The notes beneath the pieces were generated by a model. The model was not told where the DNA came from. It saw only the letters and a program-made list of their open reading frames with translations, and did not search any database. A program made the position numbers and the translations under genes. A stretch of DNA of 25,741 nt from Pseudomonadota bacterium. GTDB lineage: Bacteria > Pseudomonadota > Alphaproteobacteria > Rhizobiales > Rhizobiaceae. The stretch lies in assembly GCA_023444445.1 (NCBI GenBank), contig JAEXMK010000184.1, forward strand, positions 1-25,741, in the 5' to 3' direction. This document shows positions 1 through 10,948 of this stretch, piece by piece; the stretch's first letter is position 1, and the number at the start of each line of letters is the position of its first letter.

Positions 1-886
1 GAGCAAAGACGATCCAAACAACAAATCCACCCGCGATACGCACTACGCCACCCTTCGCCGCGCCGTGCGCGACGCCAAGCGCGAAAGGGGCGAAATCCCC
101 ACCCCGCCGCAGCAGAGGCGCAGGAACCGCGACGCGGACGACTGGAAGCCGCCGCAGCTTGCGCCCGATCAGGTGCATCTTTACGGCCTCCATACCGTGC
201 GCGCCGCACTCGTTAATCCCGAACGTCAGATCGTCAAGCTCTCCGTCACCCAGAATGCCCTTGCGCGTCTGGATATCGGCGAGGCGGGTGCCCAGCCCTT
301 CCCGGTCGAGATGGTTTCCCCACAGGATATCGACAAGGTGCTTGGCCCCGAGGCGATCCATCAGGGCGTGATGCTGGAAACGAAGCCCTTACCGGTCAAG
401 AGGCTTGGCGCGCTGAAGGACAGCCCGCTCGTCCTCGTGCTCGATCAGGTCACCGATCCGCACAATGTCGGCGCCATCATGCGCTCGGCGGTCGCCTTTA
501 ATGCCGGTGCCGTCATCACCACCATGCGCCATAGCCCGATCGAGTCAGGCGTCCTGGCGAAATCCGCTTCCGGCGCGCTGGAACTCATTCCCTATATCCA
601 GATTACCAATCTGGCTGATGCGCTGGGTGAGTTGCACAAGCTCGGCTTCTTCTCTGTCGGTCTGGATTCGGAAGGCCCCGCCCCCATCGAGCAGACTTTC
701 AACGGCGAAAAGATCGCACTGGTGCTGGGCGCTGAGGGCAAGGGCCTGCGGCAGAAGACCCGCGAAACCGTCTCGGCGCTTGCGCGCCTCGATATGCCGG
801 GCGAGATCAAATCGCTCAACGTATCGAACGCGGCGGCGATTGCTCTTTACGCAACGCAGCAATTTCTGGGCAAAGCGTCGTCCTGA
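1..886 (+). CDS. rlmB: 23S rRNA (guanosine-2'-O)-methyltransferase RlmB, 5' end missing
   Basis: SPOUT-class (TrmH/SpoU) RNA methyltransferase, expected to 2'-O-methylate G2251 of 23S rRNA using SAM. The three family motifs are visible in order: motif 1 DPHNVGAIMR (about 454-483), motif 2 LGAEGKGL (about 727-750) and motif 3 SLNVSNAAAIALY near the end. An N-terminal substrate-binding domain (HLYGLHTVRAAL...) precedes them. The first internal start is a GTG at 65, but the frame is open back to base 2 and reads SKDDPNNKSTRD, so the true start is probably an ATG whose last base is base 1. The gene is therefore cut by the window edge by only about one codon. The basic, charged N-terminal tail is usual in rhizobia. 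Family certain; exact start inferred. Confidence 0.92.
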   Translation, partial: SKDDPNNKSTRDTHYATLRRAVRDAKRERGEIPTPPQQRRRNRDADDWKPPQLAPDQVHLYGLHTVRAALVNPERQIVKLSVTQNALARLDIGEAGAQPFPVEMVSPQDIDKVLGPEAIHQGVMLETKPLPVKRLGALKDSPLVLVLDQVTDPHNVGAIMRSAVAFNAGAVITTMRHSPIESGVLAKSASGALELIPYIQITNLADALGELHKLGFFSVGLDSEGPAPIEQTFNGEKIALVLGAEGKGLRQKTRETVSALARLDMPGEIKSLNVSNAAAIALYATQQFLGKASS

Positions 887-961
887 CGCTTTCCCTTCCT
901 TGCGAAATCACAAGGCACAACGCATGCTGCGCCTTTGTCATTCGCATGGAGCACATCTCAA

Positions 962-1354
962 ATGACCGAGCAGACCATCAAACCGACCGGCGAGCTGACG
1001 CTCAGAACGCTCGCCATGCCGGCCGACGCCAATCCCGCCGGTGATATTTTCGGCGGCTGGGTTATGTCGCAGATGGACTTGGCAAGCGGCATCCGCGCCG
1101 CGGAACGCTCCCGCTGTCGCGTCGTCACGGCGGCGGTCAAGGAAATGGCCTTCGAACTGCCGGTGAAGATCGGTGATACGCTGTCCATTTACACCGATAT
1201 CGCCCGCGTCGGCCGCACCTCGATTACACTGACGGTTGAGGCATGGGCACAGCGGTCGCGTTTGGGCAAACTCGAAAAAGTCACCGCCGGAACCTTCATC
1301 ATGGTGGCGATGGACGAAAACGGACAACCGACGCCCATACCGGCTGCGGAGTAG
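962..1354 (+). CDS. Acyl-CoA thioesterase, hotdog fold (YciA type)
   Basis: 130-aa single hotdog-domain protein expected to hydrolyse acyl-CoA thioesters in the cytoplasm. The segment ADANPAGDIFGGWVMSQMD carries the N-G/D-x-x-G-G-W pattern of YciA/BACH thioesterases with the catalytic Asp region, and KVTAGTFIMVAMDENGQP matches the final strand of the fold. The ATG at 962 has a GGAG 10 bases upstream; a TTG 27 bases earlier stays in frame but would add residues unlike the family. It stands alone between rlmB and the DUF2946-like gene, about 75 bases after rlmB. Substrate chain length cannot be read from the sequence. Confidence 0.85.
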   Translation: MTEQTIKPTGELTLRTLAMPADANPAGDIFGGWVMSQMDLASGIRAAERSRCRVVTAAVKEMAFELPVKIGDTLSIYTDIARVGRTSITLTVEAWAQRSRLGKLEKVTAGTFIMVAMDENGQPTPIPAAE

Positions 1355-1430
1355 TCGTAGAGTGCGCTGAACCGAAGCTCCTCTTTGCTTGAAAAAAACC
1401 TGTCCAGGACGCGCGCTGGCAACTACCGGC

Positions 1431-1470
1431 CAATGTGTCGCGGTGACATTGCAGCGCAAATGTGACATTT
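1431..1470. promoter_or_regulatory. Two adjacent inverted repeats, putative operator
   Basis: CAATGT at 1431-1436 pairs with ACATTG at 1446-1451, and a perfect AAATGT-G-ACATTT lies at 1458-1470. Both contain GTGACATT in the same orientation, 19 bases apart, which puts them on about the same helix face. They end just before the DUF2946-like/PepSY operon, so they may bind a dimeric repressor or activator. I do not recognise the regulator. Confidence 0.35.
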
Positions 1471-1477
1471 CAAATCC

Positions 1478-1882
1478 ATGGGGATCATTCGCAGGATCAT
1501 GCAGGACAGGAGTTCGGCGGGCGCCATCGCCACGCTGGCGATCCTGCTTTTCCTGTTGCAAGGCCTCGCAAGTGGCCTGACCCACGCCAATATGGCAATG
1601 GCAGCGCTGGCAACGGATGATGTCATCTGCTCCACCCATATGCCGGAAGGCGGTTCAGGCAAGCAGGATCCGGCGGGAAAGATCGCCGGCGACTGTTGCG
1701 GCACGCTCTGCCGACTGGCATCGGCCACAATCGCGACCCTTCCTGTCACGCCCGTCGAGCGTGCGGACAAGCTCATCCCGACTGACGCCGTCGCCTATAT
1801 AAAATTCGATGCCGCGTCACCACCGTCGCCGCCCAATCTGGAATCGCGCCCACGCGCACCCCCTGCCGCTCCGCACGCTTGA
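1478..1882 (+). CDS. DUF2946-like protein
   Basis: 134-aa protein with an N-terminal hydrophobic helix (ATLAILLFLLQGLASGLTHA) that is a signal peptide or anchor, followed by a periplasmic part with VICSTHMPEGG and DCCGTLCRLA. The spaced Cys, His and CC-x-x-x-C are the pattern of DUF2946 proteins, which are small envelope proteins often found beside PepSY or TonB-dependent receptor genes. The C-terminal 30 residues are Pro/Ala rich. The first ATG has no good Shine-Dalgarno; the ATG at 1499 (MQDRSSAG) is a reasonable alternative. It sits 45 bases before the PepSY gene on the same strand, so they probably form an operon. A role with transition metals is only an inference from the cysteines and neighbours. 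Confidence 0.6.
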   Translation: MGIIRRIMQDRSSAGAIATLAILLFLLQGLASGLTHANMAMAALATDDVICSTHMPEGGSGKQDPAGKIAGDCCGTLCRLASATIATLPVTPVERADKLIPTDAVAYIKFDAASPPSPPNLESRPRAPPAAPHA

Positions 1883-1927
1883 GACCTTCCCGGCCTGCCG
1901 GAAATCAACTCTTTCGCGGAGACATTC

Positions 1928-3292
1928 ATGTCCGTTACGACCTCCTTCGGGGGCGAAAGCGCGCCTGCGCAATCCTCGTCCATCAATCTTTACCGCGCCG
2001 TGTGGCGCTGGCATTTCTACGCCGGTCTTCTCGTCCTGCCCTTCATGATAACGCTTGCGGTGACAGGTGCGCTTTATCTCTTCCGGGATGAATTCGACAA
2101 TCTCGTCCATTCCGATCTGAAACGGGTGCAGGTGGCGCAGAACGTGCCGAAGGCGCTTCCTTCCGATATCATCGCTGCGGCGTTAACGGCCGTACCCGGG
2201 ACCGCCGTCAAATACACCACACCCGCCGATCCGGGCGCTTCCGCTGAGATCACCGTCAATACGGACAACGGAAAGCAGGCGGTATATGTCAACCCCTACA
2301 CGGCCGAGGTTGCCGGCTCCCTGCCGGATCGCGGCACCGTCATGTGGACGATCCGCTATCTCCACAGCCTGAAATATTTCGGCACCTATGCCCGCTATCT
2401 GATCGAGATCGCGGCGGGCTGGTCCATTCTTCTCGTCGCGACAGGCATTTATCTCTGGTGGCCACGCAAGCAGACCGGCGGCGTCATTACCGTGCGCGGC
2501 ACGCCGAAGAAGCGGGTGTTCTGGCGCGATACCCACGCCGTCACTGGCATTTTCGTGGGCTTTTTCATCGTTTTCCTTGCGGTCACCGGCATGCCCTGGT
2601 CGGGCGTCTGGGGCGCGAAGGTCAACGAATGGGCGAATGGCAGCAATTTCGGATATCCCGCCGGCGTTCGCACCGACGTTCCGATATCAGGCGAGCACCT
2701 CGACCACGTTGCCAAGACCAGCTGGTCGCTGGAGCAGGCGAAAATACCTCAATCCACCGCTTCCGCCGACACCCGGCCAATCGGGATCGACGTCGCGATC
2801 GCGCGTTTCGACGCGCTCGGCCTCGCTCCCGGTTACGCCGTTGCCCTGCCGGGAAAATCGACCGGTGTTTACAGCGGCTCGGTTTATCCCGACGATCTCG
2901 CGCAGCAGCGCGTGGTTCATCTCGATCAATATAGCGGCGAGCCGCTGATCGACATGAGCTATGCCGATTACGGTCCGCTCGCCAAGGCGCTGGAATGGGG
3001 CATCAACGTCCATCTCGGCCAGCAATATGGCCTTGCAAACCAGATTGTTCTGCTGGCGGCCTGCATCGGCATCGTCCTGCTTGCCGCGTCCGCCGGTATC
3101 ATGTGGTGGAAACGCCGCCCCAGAGGCTCACTCGGCGTACCACCCCTGCCGCAGGAGAAACGCGTCCTGCGCGGTCTCATCGCCATGCTTGCCATCGGTG
3201 GCATCATTTTCCCGCTGGTGGGCGCGAGCCTGCTGGTAATGCTGGCGCTGGATTTGATCGTACAGTCACGCCAGAAACGACGTGCAATCTGA
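1928..3292 (+). CDS. PepSY-associated transmembrane protein
   Basis: 454-aa inner-membrane protein of the PepSY_TM family. Hydrophobic segments are visible at about residues 29-52, 158-180, 202-226, 373-395 and 415-445. The large periplasmic loops hold PepSY-like stretches (YTTPADPGASAEITVNTDNG; VYVNPYTAEVAG), and the HSLKYFGTYARYLIEIAAGW and DTHAVTGIFVGFF segments with conserved His are typical of the family. Members often accompany siderophore receptors or act in periplasmic electron transfer to iron. A GGAGA lies 5 bases before the ATG at 1928. Likely co-transcribed with the DUF2946-like gene. Family clear; biochemical role unknown. Confidence 0.85.
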   Translation: MSVTTSFGGESAPAQSSSINLYRAVWRWHFYAGLLVLPFMITLAVTGALYLFRDEFDNLVHSDLKRVQVAQNVPKALPSDIIAAALTAVPGTAVKYTTPADPGASAEITVNTDNGKQAVYVNPYTAEVAGSLPDRGTVMWTIRYLHSLKYFGTYARYLIEIAAGWSILLVATGIYLWWPRKQTGGVITVRGTPKKRVFWRDTHAVTGIFVGFFIVFLAVTGMPWSGVWGAKVNEWANGSNFGYPAGVRTDVPISGEHLDHVAKTSWSLEQAKIPQSTASADTRPIGIDVAIARFDALGLAPGYAVALPGKSTGVYSGSVYPDDLAQQRVVHLDQYSGEPLIDMSYADYGPLAKALEWGINVHLGQQYGLANQIVLLAACIGIVLLAASAGIMWWKRRPRGSLGVPPLPQEKRVLRGLIAMLAIGGIIFPLVGASLLVMLALDLIVQSRQKRRAI

Positions 3293-3325
3293 AAATGAAA
3301 ACAGCCGGGCGAAAATCCCGGCTGT
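3293..3325 (-). terminator. Rho-independent terminator of the 3835-3359 gene
   Basis: A perfect 9-bp stem (ACAGCCGGG at 3301-3309 with CCCGGCTGT at 3317-3325, 7-base loop) is followed on the minus strand by TTTTCATTTTC. On the plus strand it is followed by TCCCTGC, so it mainly serves the minus-strand genes, though it lies between two convergent units. Confidence 0.75.
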
Positions 3326-3358
3326 TCCCTGCTATCGGCAATGCGGCGGCATCGGCCC

Positions 3359-3835
3359 TCAGAACATCGTATTATTGTTCGCCGCCGTTTCCGGAACAGG
3401 CTGAATCACGTCCCAATGCTCGGTGATCTTGCCATTGGTGACGCGGAAGATATCAACGATGGCCCTGCCGCGATCGCCCTCATTTTCCGTCGAATGGATG
3501 TGCAGATAGACCAGATCTCCATCCGTGGCGCTACGCACGATCCGCGCTTTCGACTTCGGATTCTCCTTGAAGAAGCCGGTAAAATAATTAACGAACGGCG
3601 CCTTGCCGTCCGGCACCATCGGGTTGTGCTGCTTGTAGCTGTCGACGAGGACGGCGGCGCCCTTGTCAACCGCATGCTTGTTGAAGACCGTATCGTAGAA
3701 CTCGATCACCAGCTTGCGGTTGGCTTCCTCCTGCGCGAAATCGCGTTTGGCGGTCTCGGCCAGAACCGGAGCGGCCATCAATGCGGGCACAAGCGCTAGC
3801 GTAGCGATGGCGAGACGGCGTGTAACGAAATTCAT
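3359..3835 (-). CDS. Secreted NTF2/SnoaL-like protein
   Basis: 158-aa protein with a Sec signal peptide (MNFVTRRLAIATLALVPALM, cleavage likely after APVLA) and one cone-shaped alpha+beta domain of the NTF2/SnoaL-like superfamily. Family signs are the opening helix with VIEFYDTVFNKH, the YKQHNPMVPDG segment, and the closing strands VDIFRVTNGKITEHWDVIQP. SnoaL-like proteins include cyclases, isomerases and binding proteins, so no substrate can be assigned. It lies 12 bases after the NAD(P)-binding gene and is probably its operon partner, both under the divergent HxlR regulator. Ends before a terminator. Confidence 0.78.
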   Translation of the reverse strand: MNFVTRRLAIATLALVPALMAAPVLAETAKRDFAQEEANRKLVIEFYDTVFNKHAVDKGAAVLVDSYKQHNPMVPDGKAPFVNYFTGFFKENPKSKARIVRSATDGDLVYLHIHSTENEGDRGRAIVDIFRVTNGKITEHWDVIQPVPETAANNNTMF

Positions 3836-3847
3836 GGGTGATCCCTC

Positions 3848-4459
3848 TCAATAACCGACCGTGAAACGCTGACGGGAATGTTGCGGCTTCTCAATTTCAT
3901 CGACAAGCGCGATGGCGTAATCCTCGAAAGAAATCCGGCTGCCCTGATCGTTGCTGAGAAGAGTATCCTTGCCGATCCGGAATTTACCCGTCCTTTCGCC
4001 CGGCACGAATTCGGCCGAAGGCGACAGGAAAGTCCAGTCCAGCTGCTTTTCCTGCTTCAGCCTGTCCAGGAATTCCGCGCCCTTCGTTGCCTCTGCCTTG
4101 TAGGCGGCGGGGAAATCCGGCAGGTCGACCACGCGCTGGCCGGGTGCAATTTCAAGGCTGCCGGCGCCGCCGACGACGAGATAGCGCGGAACGCCGGAAG
4201 CGCGCACCGCCTCGATCAGCGTTGCGGGATCGCTGGCGGTGAAGTGTACCGAACTGATCACGGCATCGTGACCCTTTAGCAGCTCCGAAAGCGCCGCCTG
4301 ATCGAAAACATCGCCCATCTTTGCTACCACGCCCGGCAGGGCGGCGATCTTTTCGGGATTACGGGCGATCGCCGTGACCTGATGTCCGCGATCGGAAAGT
4401 TCCTTCAGGATACGGGATCCGGCATTGCCGGAAGCGCCGATGAGCGCGATTTTAGCCAT
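3848..4459 (-). CDS. NAD(P)H-binding oxidoreductase (NmrA/atypical SDR)
   Basis: 203-aa Rossmann-fold protein. The N-terminal KIALIGASGNAGSRIL carries the GxSGxxG dinucleotide-binding loop of atypical short-chain dehydrogenases, followed by GHQVTAIARNPEKI with the Arg typical of NADP specificity. RYLVVGGAGSLEIAPGQRVV is the internal strand that often holds the active-site edge. There is no YxxxK catalytic pair, which is usual for NmrA-like proteins. It is the first gene of a two-gene operon with the NTF2-like gene and is divergent from an HxlR regulator, an arrangement common for quinone- or aldehyde-responsive loci. Substrate unknown. Confidence 0.85.
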   Translation of the reverse strand: MAKIALIGASGNAGSRILKELSDRGHQVTAIARNPEKIAALPGVVAKMGDVFDQAALSELLKGHDAVISSVHFTASDPATLIEAVRASGVPRYLVVGGAGSLEIAPGQRVVDLPDFPAAYKAEATKGAEFLDRLKQEKQLDWTFLSPSAEFVPGERTGKFRIGKDTLLSNDQGSRISFEDYAIALVDEIEKPQHSRQRFTVGY

Positions 4460-4487
4460 GGCTTGTTTCCTCTGTTGAAATCGTCAT

Positions 4488-4506
4488 TGGTCTAAATAAT
4501 AGACCG
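4488..4506. promoter_or_regulatory. Inverted-repeat operator between reductase operon and HxlR regulator
   Basis: GGTCTA (4489-4494), AATAA, TAGACC (4500-4505) is a perfect 6-5-6 inverted repeat. Read on the minus strand it contains TATTAT, a good -10 hexamer for the 4459 operon, so a bound dimer would cover that promoter. HxlR regulators bind such short palindromes as dimers; assignment to this site rests on position. Confidence 0.6.
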
Positions 4507-4617
4507 AAACGCAGAGCTATGGTATCGCAAAGCTGGCCGCAAGAAGTCAGCCGCCGGTGATCTGGTCACATGGCGATGACCTTGAAGGCTCCAGAAAAAG
4601 GGCAAGGGGTAAGGAAA

Positions 4618-5001
4618 ATGTCGGAAACACAGACCAGGGAAATCTTCACCTTCGAGCAGCCCTGCCCCATACGCGACGTCCTCGATCGCATCGGCGATCA
4701 GTGGAGCCTTTTGGTTCTGGAAGCCCTTCAGGGTGGCGTTCTGCGCTTCAACGAATTGAACCGCAGAATCGACGATATTTCCAAGCAGATGTTGTCGCGC
4801 ACGCTGAAGCGGCTGGAAGAGGACGGTTTCATCAGCCGCACGCTTTATGCCGAGGTGCCGCCGCGCGTGGAATATGAACTCACCAATCTCGGCCGCTCTT
4901 TTCTGGTACCGATGAAATTGCTGGTGCAATGGGCCGATGAGAACCACATCCGCATCTGCAAGGCGCGTCTGCAATATTCGGAAAACGACAATCGCAGCTA
5001 A
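4618..5001 (+). CDS. HxlR-family transcriptional regulator
   Basis: 127-aa winged-helix DNA-binding protein. The family pattern is clear: CPIRDVLDRIGDQWSLLVL with the conserved N-terminal Cys, then LRFNELNRRIDDISKQMLS as recognition-helix region, LKRLEEDGFISRTLY, and the wing PPRVEYELTNLGRSF. HxlR proteins sense quinones, aldehydes or oxidants, often through that Cys. The ATG at 4618 has AAGGGG 8 bases upstream; an in-frame ATG at 4570 would add 16 residues without a better ribosome site. It is divergent from the reductase/NTF2 operon with the palindrome in between, so it likely controls that operon and itself. Confidence 0.9.
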   Translation: MSETQTREIFTFEQPCPIRDVLDRIGDQWSLLVLEALQGGVLRFNELNRRIDDISKQMLSRTLKRLEEDGFISRTLYAEVPPRVEYELTNLGRSFLVPMKLLVQWADENHIRICKARLQYSENDNRS

Positions 5002-5033
5002 ATGCCCCGCCCACGACTTCTGCAAAGCGGCGC

Positions 5034-5495
5034 TTAATCCAGCCGGTAAACCTTGCAGACCAGCCCTTCTGGCTGACGGTAGGTCGTGAAGCCCATGGCA
5101 TCATAATAACGCTGGCCGAGCACGTTATCGGCACCGATGCTGGCATCGATGTTTTTCAGGCCGCGGGCCCGCGCCGCCGTTCGGGTCGCCGCGAAAAGAG
5201 CGGACCCGACACCTTTTCGTGCGGCCCGTGGGCTGACATGGGTGCCGATAATGCCCCACCCTTCCGCCACCCCATAGGGGTTTTCGGCCCGCGCATAACG
5301 CAGCGACTGAAACCCTACTATGCGCCCATCCTCGTCCTCGGCAACCGAGCACTCGATACGGTCCGTGTGCTCAATATAATTTTCCAGCACGGTCGACATG
5401 TCCGTTGGCGTCTTTCGCAGGCCGGCCGAGAATATCTCATTCTGAAGCGCCGCCATTTCCTGAGCATCGTCAAATTTTGCAGGCCGTATTTTCAT
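5034..5495 (-). CDS. GNAT-family N-acetyltransferase
   Basis: 153-aa acetyl-CoA-dependent acetyltransferase. Motif A with the acetyl-CoA pyrophosphate loop is visible as [17 protein letters not shown] (Q/RxxGxG/A variant), followed by motif B in [17 protein letters not shown]. The N-terminus [20 protein letters not shown] is the standard first strand and helix. Length is normal for one domain. Substrate cannot be predicted. It converges on the HxlR gene and is divergent from uvrB, with a 238-base gap before the uvrB start in which I see no other gene. Confidence 0.88.
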   Translation of the reverse strand: MKIRPAKFDDAQEMAALQNEIFSAGLRKTPTDMSTVLENYIEHTDRIECSVAEDEDGRIVGFQSLRYARAENPYGVAEGWGIIGTHVSPRAARKGVGSALFAATRTAARARGLKNIDASIGADNVLGQRYYDAMGFTTYRQPEGLVCKVYRLD

Positions 5496-5733
5496 CGATA
5501 CCCCATCTCGGATTTGTTACGATTGGTTCCAGCTGGCAGAAACCCCGTCACGTCCTACGTCTTTGGCCTGGGAAAATAAAGAAAACATCGAGCCCCTGGA
5601 GTTCGCGAGCACCAGTTCCGGTCGCACGCAACGCATCCGGTCGGATTTCGTTCCAACGCTTCGTTTCCTTTTTGTACTCATTTTTTCACCGCCTCCCCTT
5701 TCCTTTGCGCCTGACTCCCTCCATATTTCTCCC

Positions 5734-8712
<2,979 letters not shown>

Positions 8713-8744
8713 TAGATCGAATAAAAACCGCGAGAGGACATCGC

Positions 8745-9713
8745 ATGTATCGAGAACACCTTGCCGCTTTGTTTCTCACCGTGCTCTGGACACCCGCCCT
8801 TTCCGGCCAGATCGAGGACGCCACCTTTCATAGCGCTGCCCTGAATGCGCCACTTCCCGTCAACATCTACCGTCCGGATGGCGCTCCGCCGGAAAACGGC
8901 TGGCCGGTGCTCTATCTTCTGCACGGCCATGATGGCGACCAGAACAGCTGGCGTGATCTCGGCAATATTGAAAAGACCCTCGACACGCTCATCGAAGCGG
9001 GCACCATCCGTCCGCTGGTGGTCGTCATGCCCGGTGTCAAGAACAGCTGGTACGTCGATTCCGCCGCTGTCGGCGGCCCGGGCGATTACGAGACCGCCCT
9101 GACCGGCGACCTGCGCCACCAGATCGAAAAAACCCTGCCGGTGCGCAAGGATCGGCAAGGTCGTGCCATTGCCGGCCTTTCCATGGGCGGTTTCGGCGCC
9201 CTGCATCTGGCCTATGGCCACGAGGACCTCTATGGCGCCGTCGCCAGCCTGTCGGGCGCCATCTGGCAGAACGTGCCCGCTTCCGATCTCGACAAGACAC
9301 CCGCCGAATTGAAGCTCATCCAGGACAGCGCCTTTTTCCATCAGCTCGACCGCACCACAATCACCAGCGGCGTCGTGCTGCCTTCCACCGGCGATCATTT
9401 TTCCGGGGCCTTCGGCACACCATTCGATGCGAGGCTCTTTAACGAGAAAAACGTCTTTACCCTCGTCGCCCAGCATGTCGCCGAAAACGACGATATTCCC
9501 GCCACCTATCTGACCGTCGGCGATGATGACGGCTTCTTCCTCTGGCGCGGCGCCATCGCCCTGCATGAGACGCTACAGGCCGACAAGCGAAAATCCGAGT
9601 TGCGGGTAACCGATGGCGATCACGTCTGGTCGGTGTGGAAGGTCTCGATCATCGATGCGTTGAAGTTCATCGATGGGGAGTGGGACAAGGCCGCGGATAT
9701 CGCCGGGGACTGA
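8745..9713 (+). CDS. Secreted alpha/beta-hydrolase, esterase D family
   Basis: 322-aa protein with a short signal peptide (MYREHLAALFLTVLWTPALS) and a PF00756-type alpha/beta-hydrolase fold. The nucleophile elbow is GLSMGGFGAL (catalytic Ser), preceded by the oxyanion segment LYLLHGHDGDQNSW; GDDDGFF and DGDHVWSVW supply the likely Asp and His. The family includes S-formylglutathione hydrolase, feruloyl esterases and mycolyltransferases; the export signal argues for an extracytoplasmic esterase. The ATG at 8745 has GAGAGGA 6 bases upstream, so it is preferred to the in-frame ATG at 8709 that overlaps the uvrB stop. It lies 32 bases after uvrB and could be transcribed with it. Confidence 0.83.
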   Translation: MYREHLAALFLTVLWTPALSGQIEDATFHSAALNAPLPVNIYRPDGAPPENGWPVLYLLHGHDGDQNSWRDLGNIEKTLDTLIEAGTIRPLVVVMPGVKNSWYVDSAAVGGPGDYETALTGDLRHQIEKTLPVRKDRQGRAIAGLSMGGFGALHLAYGHEDLYGAVASLSGAIWQNVPASDLDKTPAELKLIQDSAFFHQLDRTTITSGVVLPSTGDHFSGAFGTPFDARLFNEKNVFTLVAQHVAENDDIPATYLTVGDDDGFFLWRGAIALHETLQADKRKSELRVTDGDHVWSVWKVSIIDALKFIDGEWDKAADIAGD

Positions 9714-9745
9714 GGCATGGCACGGCCTCTAAAATCAGATATCGA

Positions 9746-10171
9746 TCATTTCACGGTTCGCGTCTTCCCGCTCTTTTCCGCAAGGTTCAACGCCACCGCA
9801 GCGCGGATCAACTCCGCCAACGCTTCCTCATTCACGACATCCCCGTCGTGAAAATCAATCGCCCGCCGCGTATTGCCTTCCAGGCTGGCGTTGAACAGGC
9901 CCGCCGGGTCTTCAAGCGAAGCGCCCTTCATGAATGTCATCTTCACGGCATTCTTGTAAGTTTCACCCGTGCAGAGGATGCCGGCATGCGACCAGACCGG
10001 CACGCCGCGCCATTTCACTTCCTCAACCACCTCGGGATCGGCCTTCAGGATCACCGCGCGAATGCGTGCGAGCATATCGCCGCGCCAGTCGGCCAGTTCC
10101 GCGATTTTTCGGTCGATGAGGTCCGAGGCCGCTATCTCAGCCGCGTCTTTTTCCGTAACCTTTTTTGCCAT
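9746..10171 (-). CDS. DUF1801 domain protein
   Basis: 141-aa protein of the YdhG/YjbR/CyaY-like superfamily. The pattern DMLARIRAVILKADPEVVEEVKWRGVPVW...GILCTGETYKNAVKMTFMKGA matches DUF1801: opening helices, a Trp-x-x-P-V-W strand, then VKMTFMKGA. These proteins have a frataxin-like alpha/beta sandwich and unknown function. The second Met (10171, MAKKVTEKDA) is taken as start because MALRRNREGT before it is not family-like and a GGAGGG-type ribosome site (GGGAGGGCACC on the minus strand) lies just before 10171. Divergent from the PRC-barrel gene. Confidence 0.8.
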   Translation of the reverse strand: MAKKVTEKDAAEIAASDLIDRKIAELADWRGDMLARIRAVILKADPEVVEEVKWRGVPVWSHAGILCTGETYKNAVKMTFMKGASLEDPAGLFNASLEGNTRRAIDFHDGDVVNEEALAELIRAAVALNLAEKSGKTRTVK

Positions 10172-10334
10172 GGTGCCCTCCCGATTTCGCCGCAAGGCCA
10201 CTGCCGACCTGCTGCGCCTCTGTTCCGGCTTTCAACATAAACCAAATTTTCCTGTCCTCCCATGCGGAACCAAATTCGCCCTTCACCGTTTCTTTCCCGA
10301 ACGCAATGTTCAGCATACAAAGGGAAGAAACATC

Positions 10335-10790
10335 ATGAAAATCAATGTCATCGCTCTCGCTGCCGCAGCAGCGCTCTCCTCTTCCGTGGCCTTTGCCCAG
10401 ACGGCAACCACGGCCCCTGCTGCCGGCGCGGATGCCACTCTGTCCGGACCTGGCATCACGATGGGCACCAAGGCAAGTGGCCCGCTGAAGTTCGTCAATG
10501 TCCAGAAGACCGATCTCACCGCCTCCCAGCTTGACGGCATGGACATCTACAACGCGCAGAACGAAAACATTGGCGAGATCGAAGATGTGGTGATCGGCGA
10601 CGGCAAGTCGGTGATCGGCCTCGTCGCCAGCGTCGGCGGCTTCCTCGGCATCGACAAGAGCTATGTCGTACTCGACCCGGCATCTGTCGCCGTACACAAC
10701 GACAACGGCACCTGGAAAGCCTATGTCGACACCACCAAGGACGCGCTGCAGAACGCCCCCAAACTCGATTACGACAAGCTGGACGACTGA
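10335..10790 (+). CDS. Secreted PRC-barrel domain protein
   Basis: 151-aa protein with a clear Sec signal peptide (MKINVIALAAAAALSSSVAFA, cleavage before QT) and one PRC-barrel domain: LDGMDIYNAQNENIGEIEDVV, then VIGLVASVGGFLGIDKSYVVL. PRC-barrel proteins of this exported type are abundant in rhizobia and often linked to envelope stress, but no reaction is known. GGGAAG lies 9 bases before the ATG. A strong terminator follows, so the gene is probably monocistronic. About 160 bases separate it from the divergent DUF1801 gene and hold its promoter, which I could not define with confidence. Confidence 0.85.
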   Translation: MKINVIALAAAAALSSSVAFAQTATTAPAAGADATLSGPGITMGTKASGPLKFVNVQKTDLTASQLDGMDIYNAQNENIGEIEDVVIGDGKSVIGLVASVGGFLGIDKSYVVLDPASVAVHNDNGTWKAYVDTTKDALQNAPKLDYDKLDD

Positions 10791-10816
10791 TTACCCCTGC
10801 AGTTGTTCGCTTGTTC

Positions 10817-10842
10817 CCCCCGCGCCGAGGCGCGGGGGTTTT
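10817..10842 (+). terminator. Rho-independent terminator after the PRC-barrel gene
   Basis: CCCCCGCGC (10817-10825) pairs perfectly with GCGCGGGGG (10830-10838) around a CGAG tetraloop and is followed by TTTTCG. It begins 26 bases after the PRC-barrel stop codon. Confidence 0.9.
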
Positions 10843-10948
10843 CGTATGGTCTATTCCGCGCAGCAACTGAAACTCTTCGCGGACAGCCCCTTGCCTGAGA
10901 GCCCGGCACTCGCCTATCTTCGCTGCGCAAACCAGCAAGGATCAATGC

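Noticed and set aside
938..1639. 233-aa minus-strand open frame
   Set aside because: Antisense to the thioesterase and DUF2946-like genes; Arg/His/Gly-rich composition is typical of a high-GC shadow frame.
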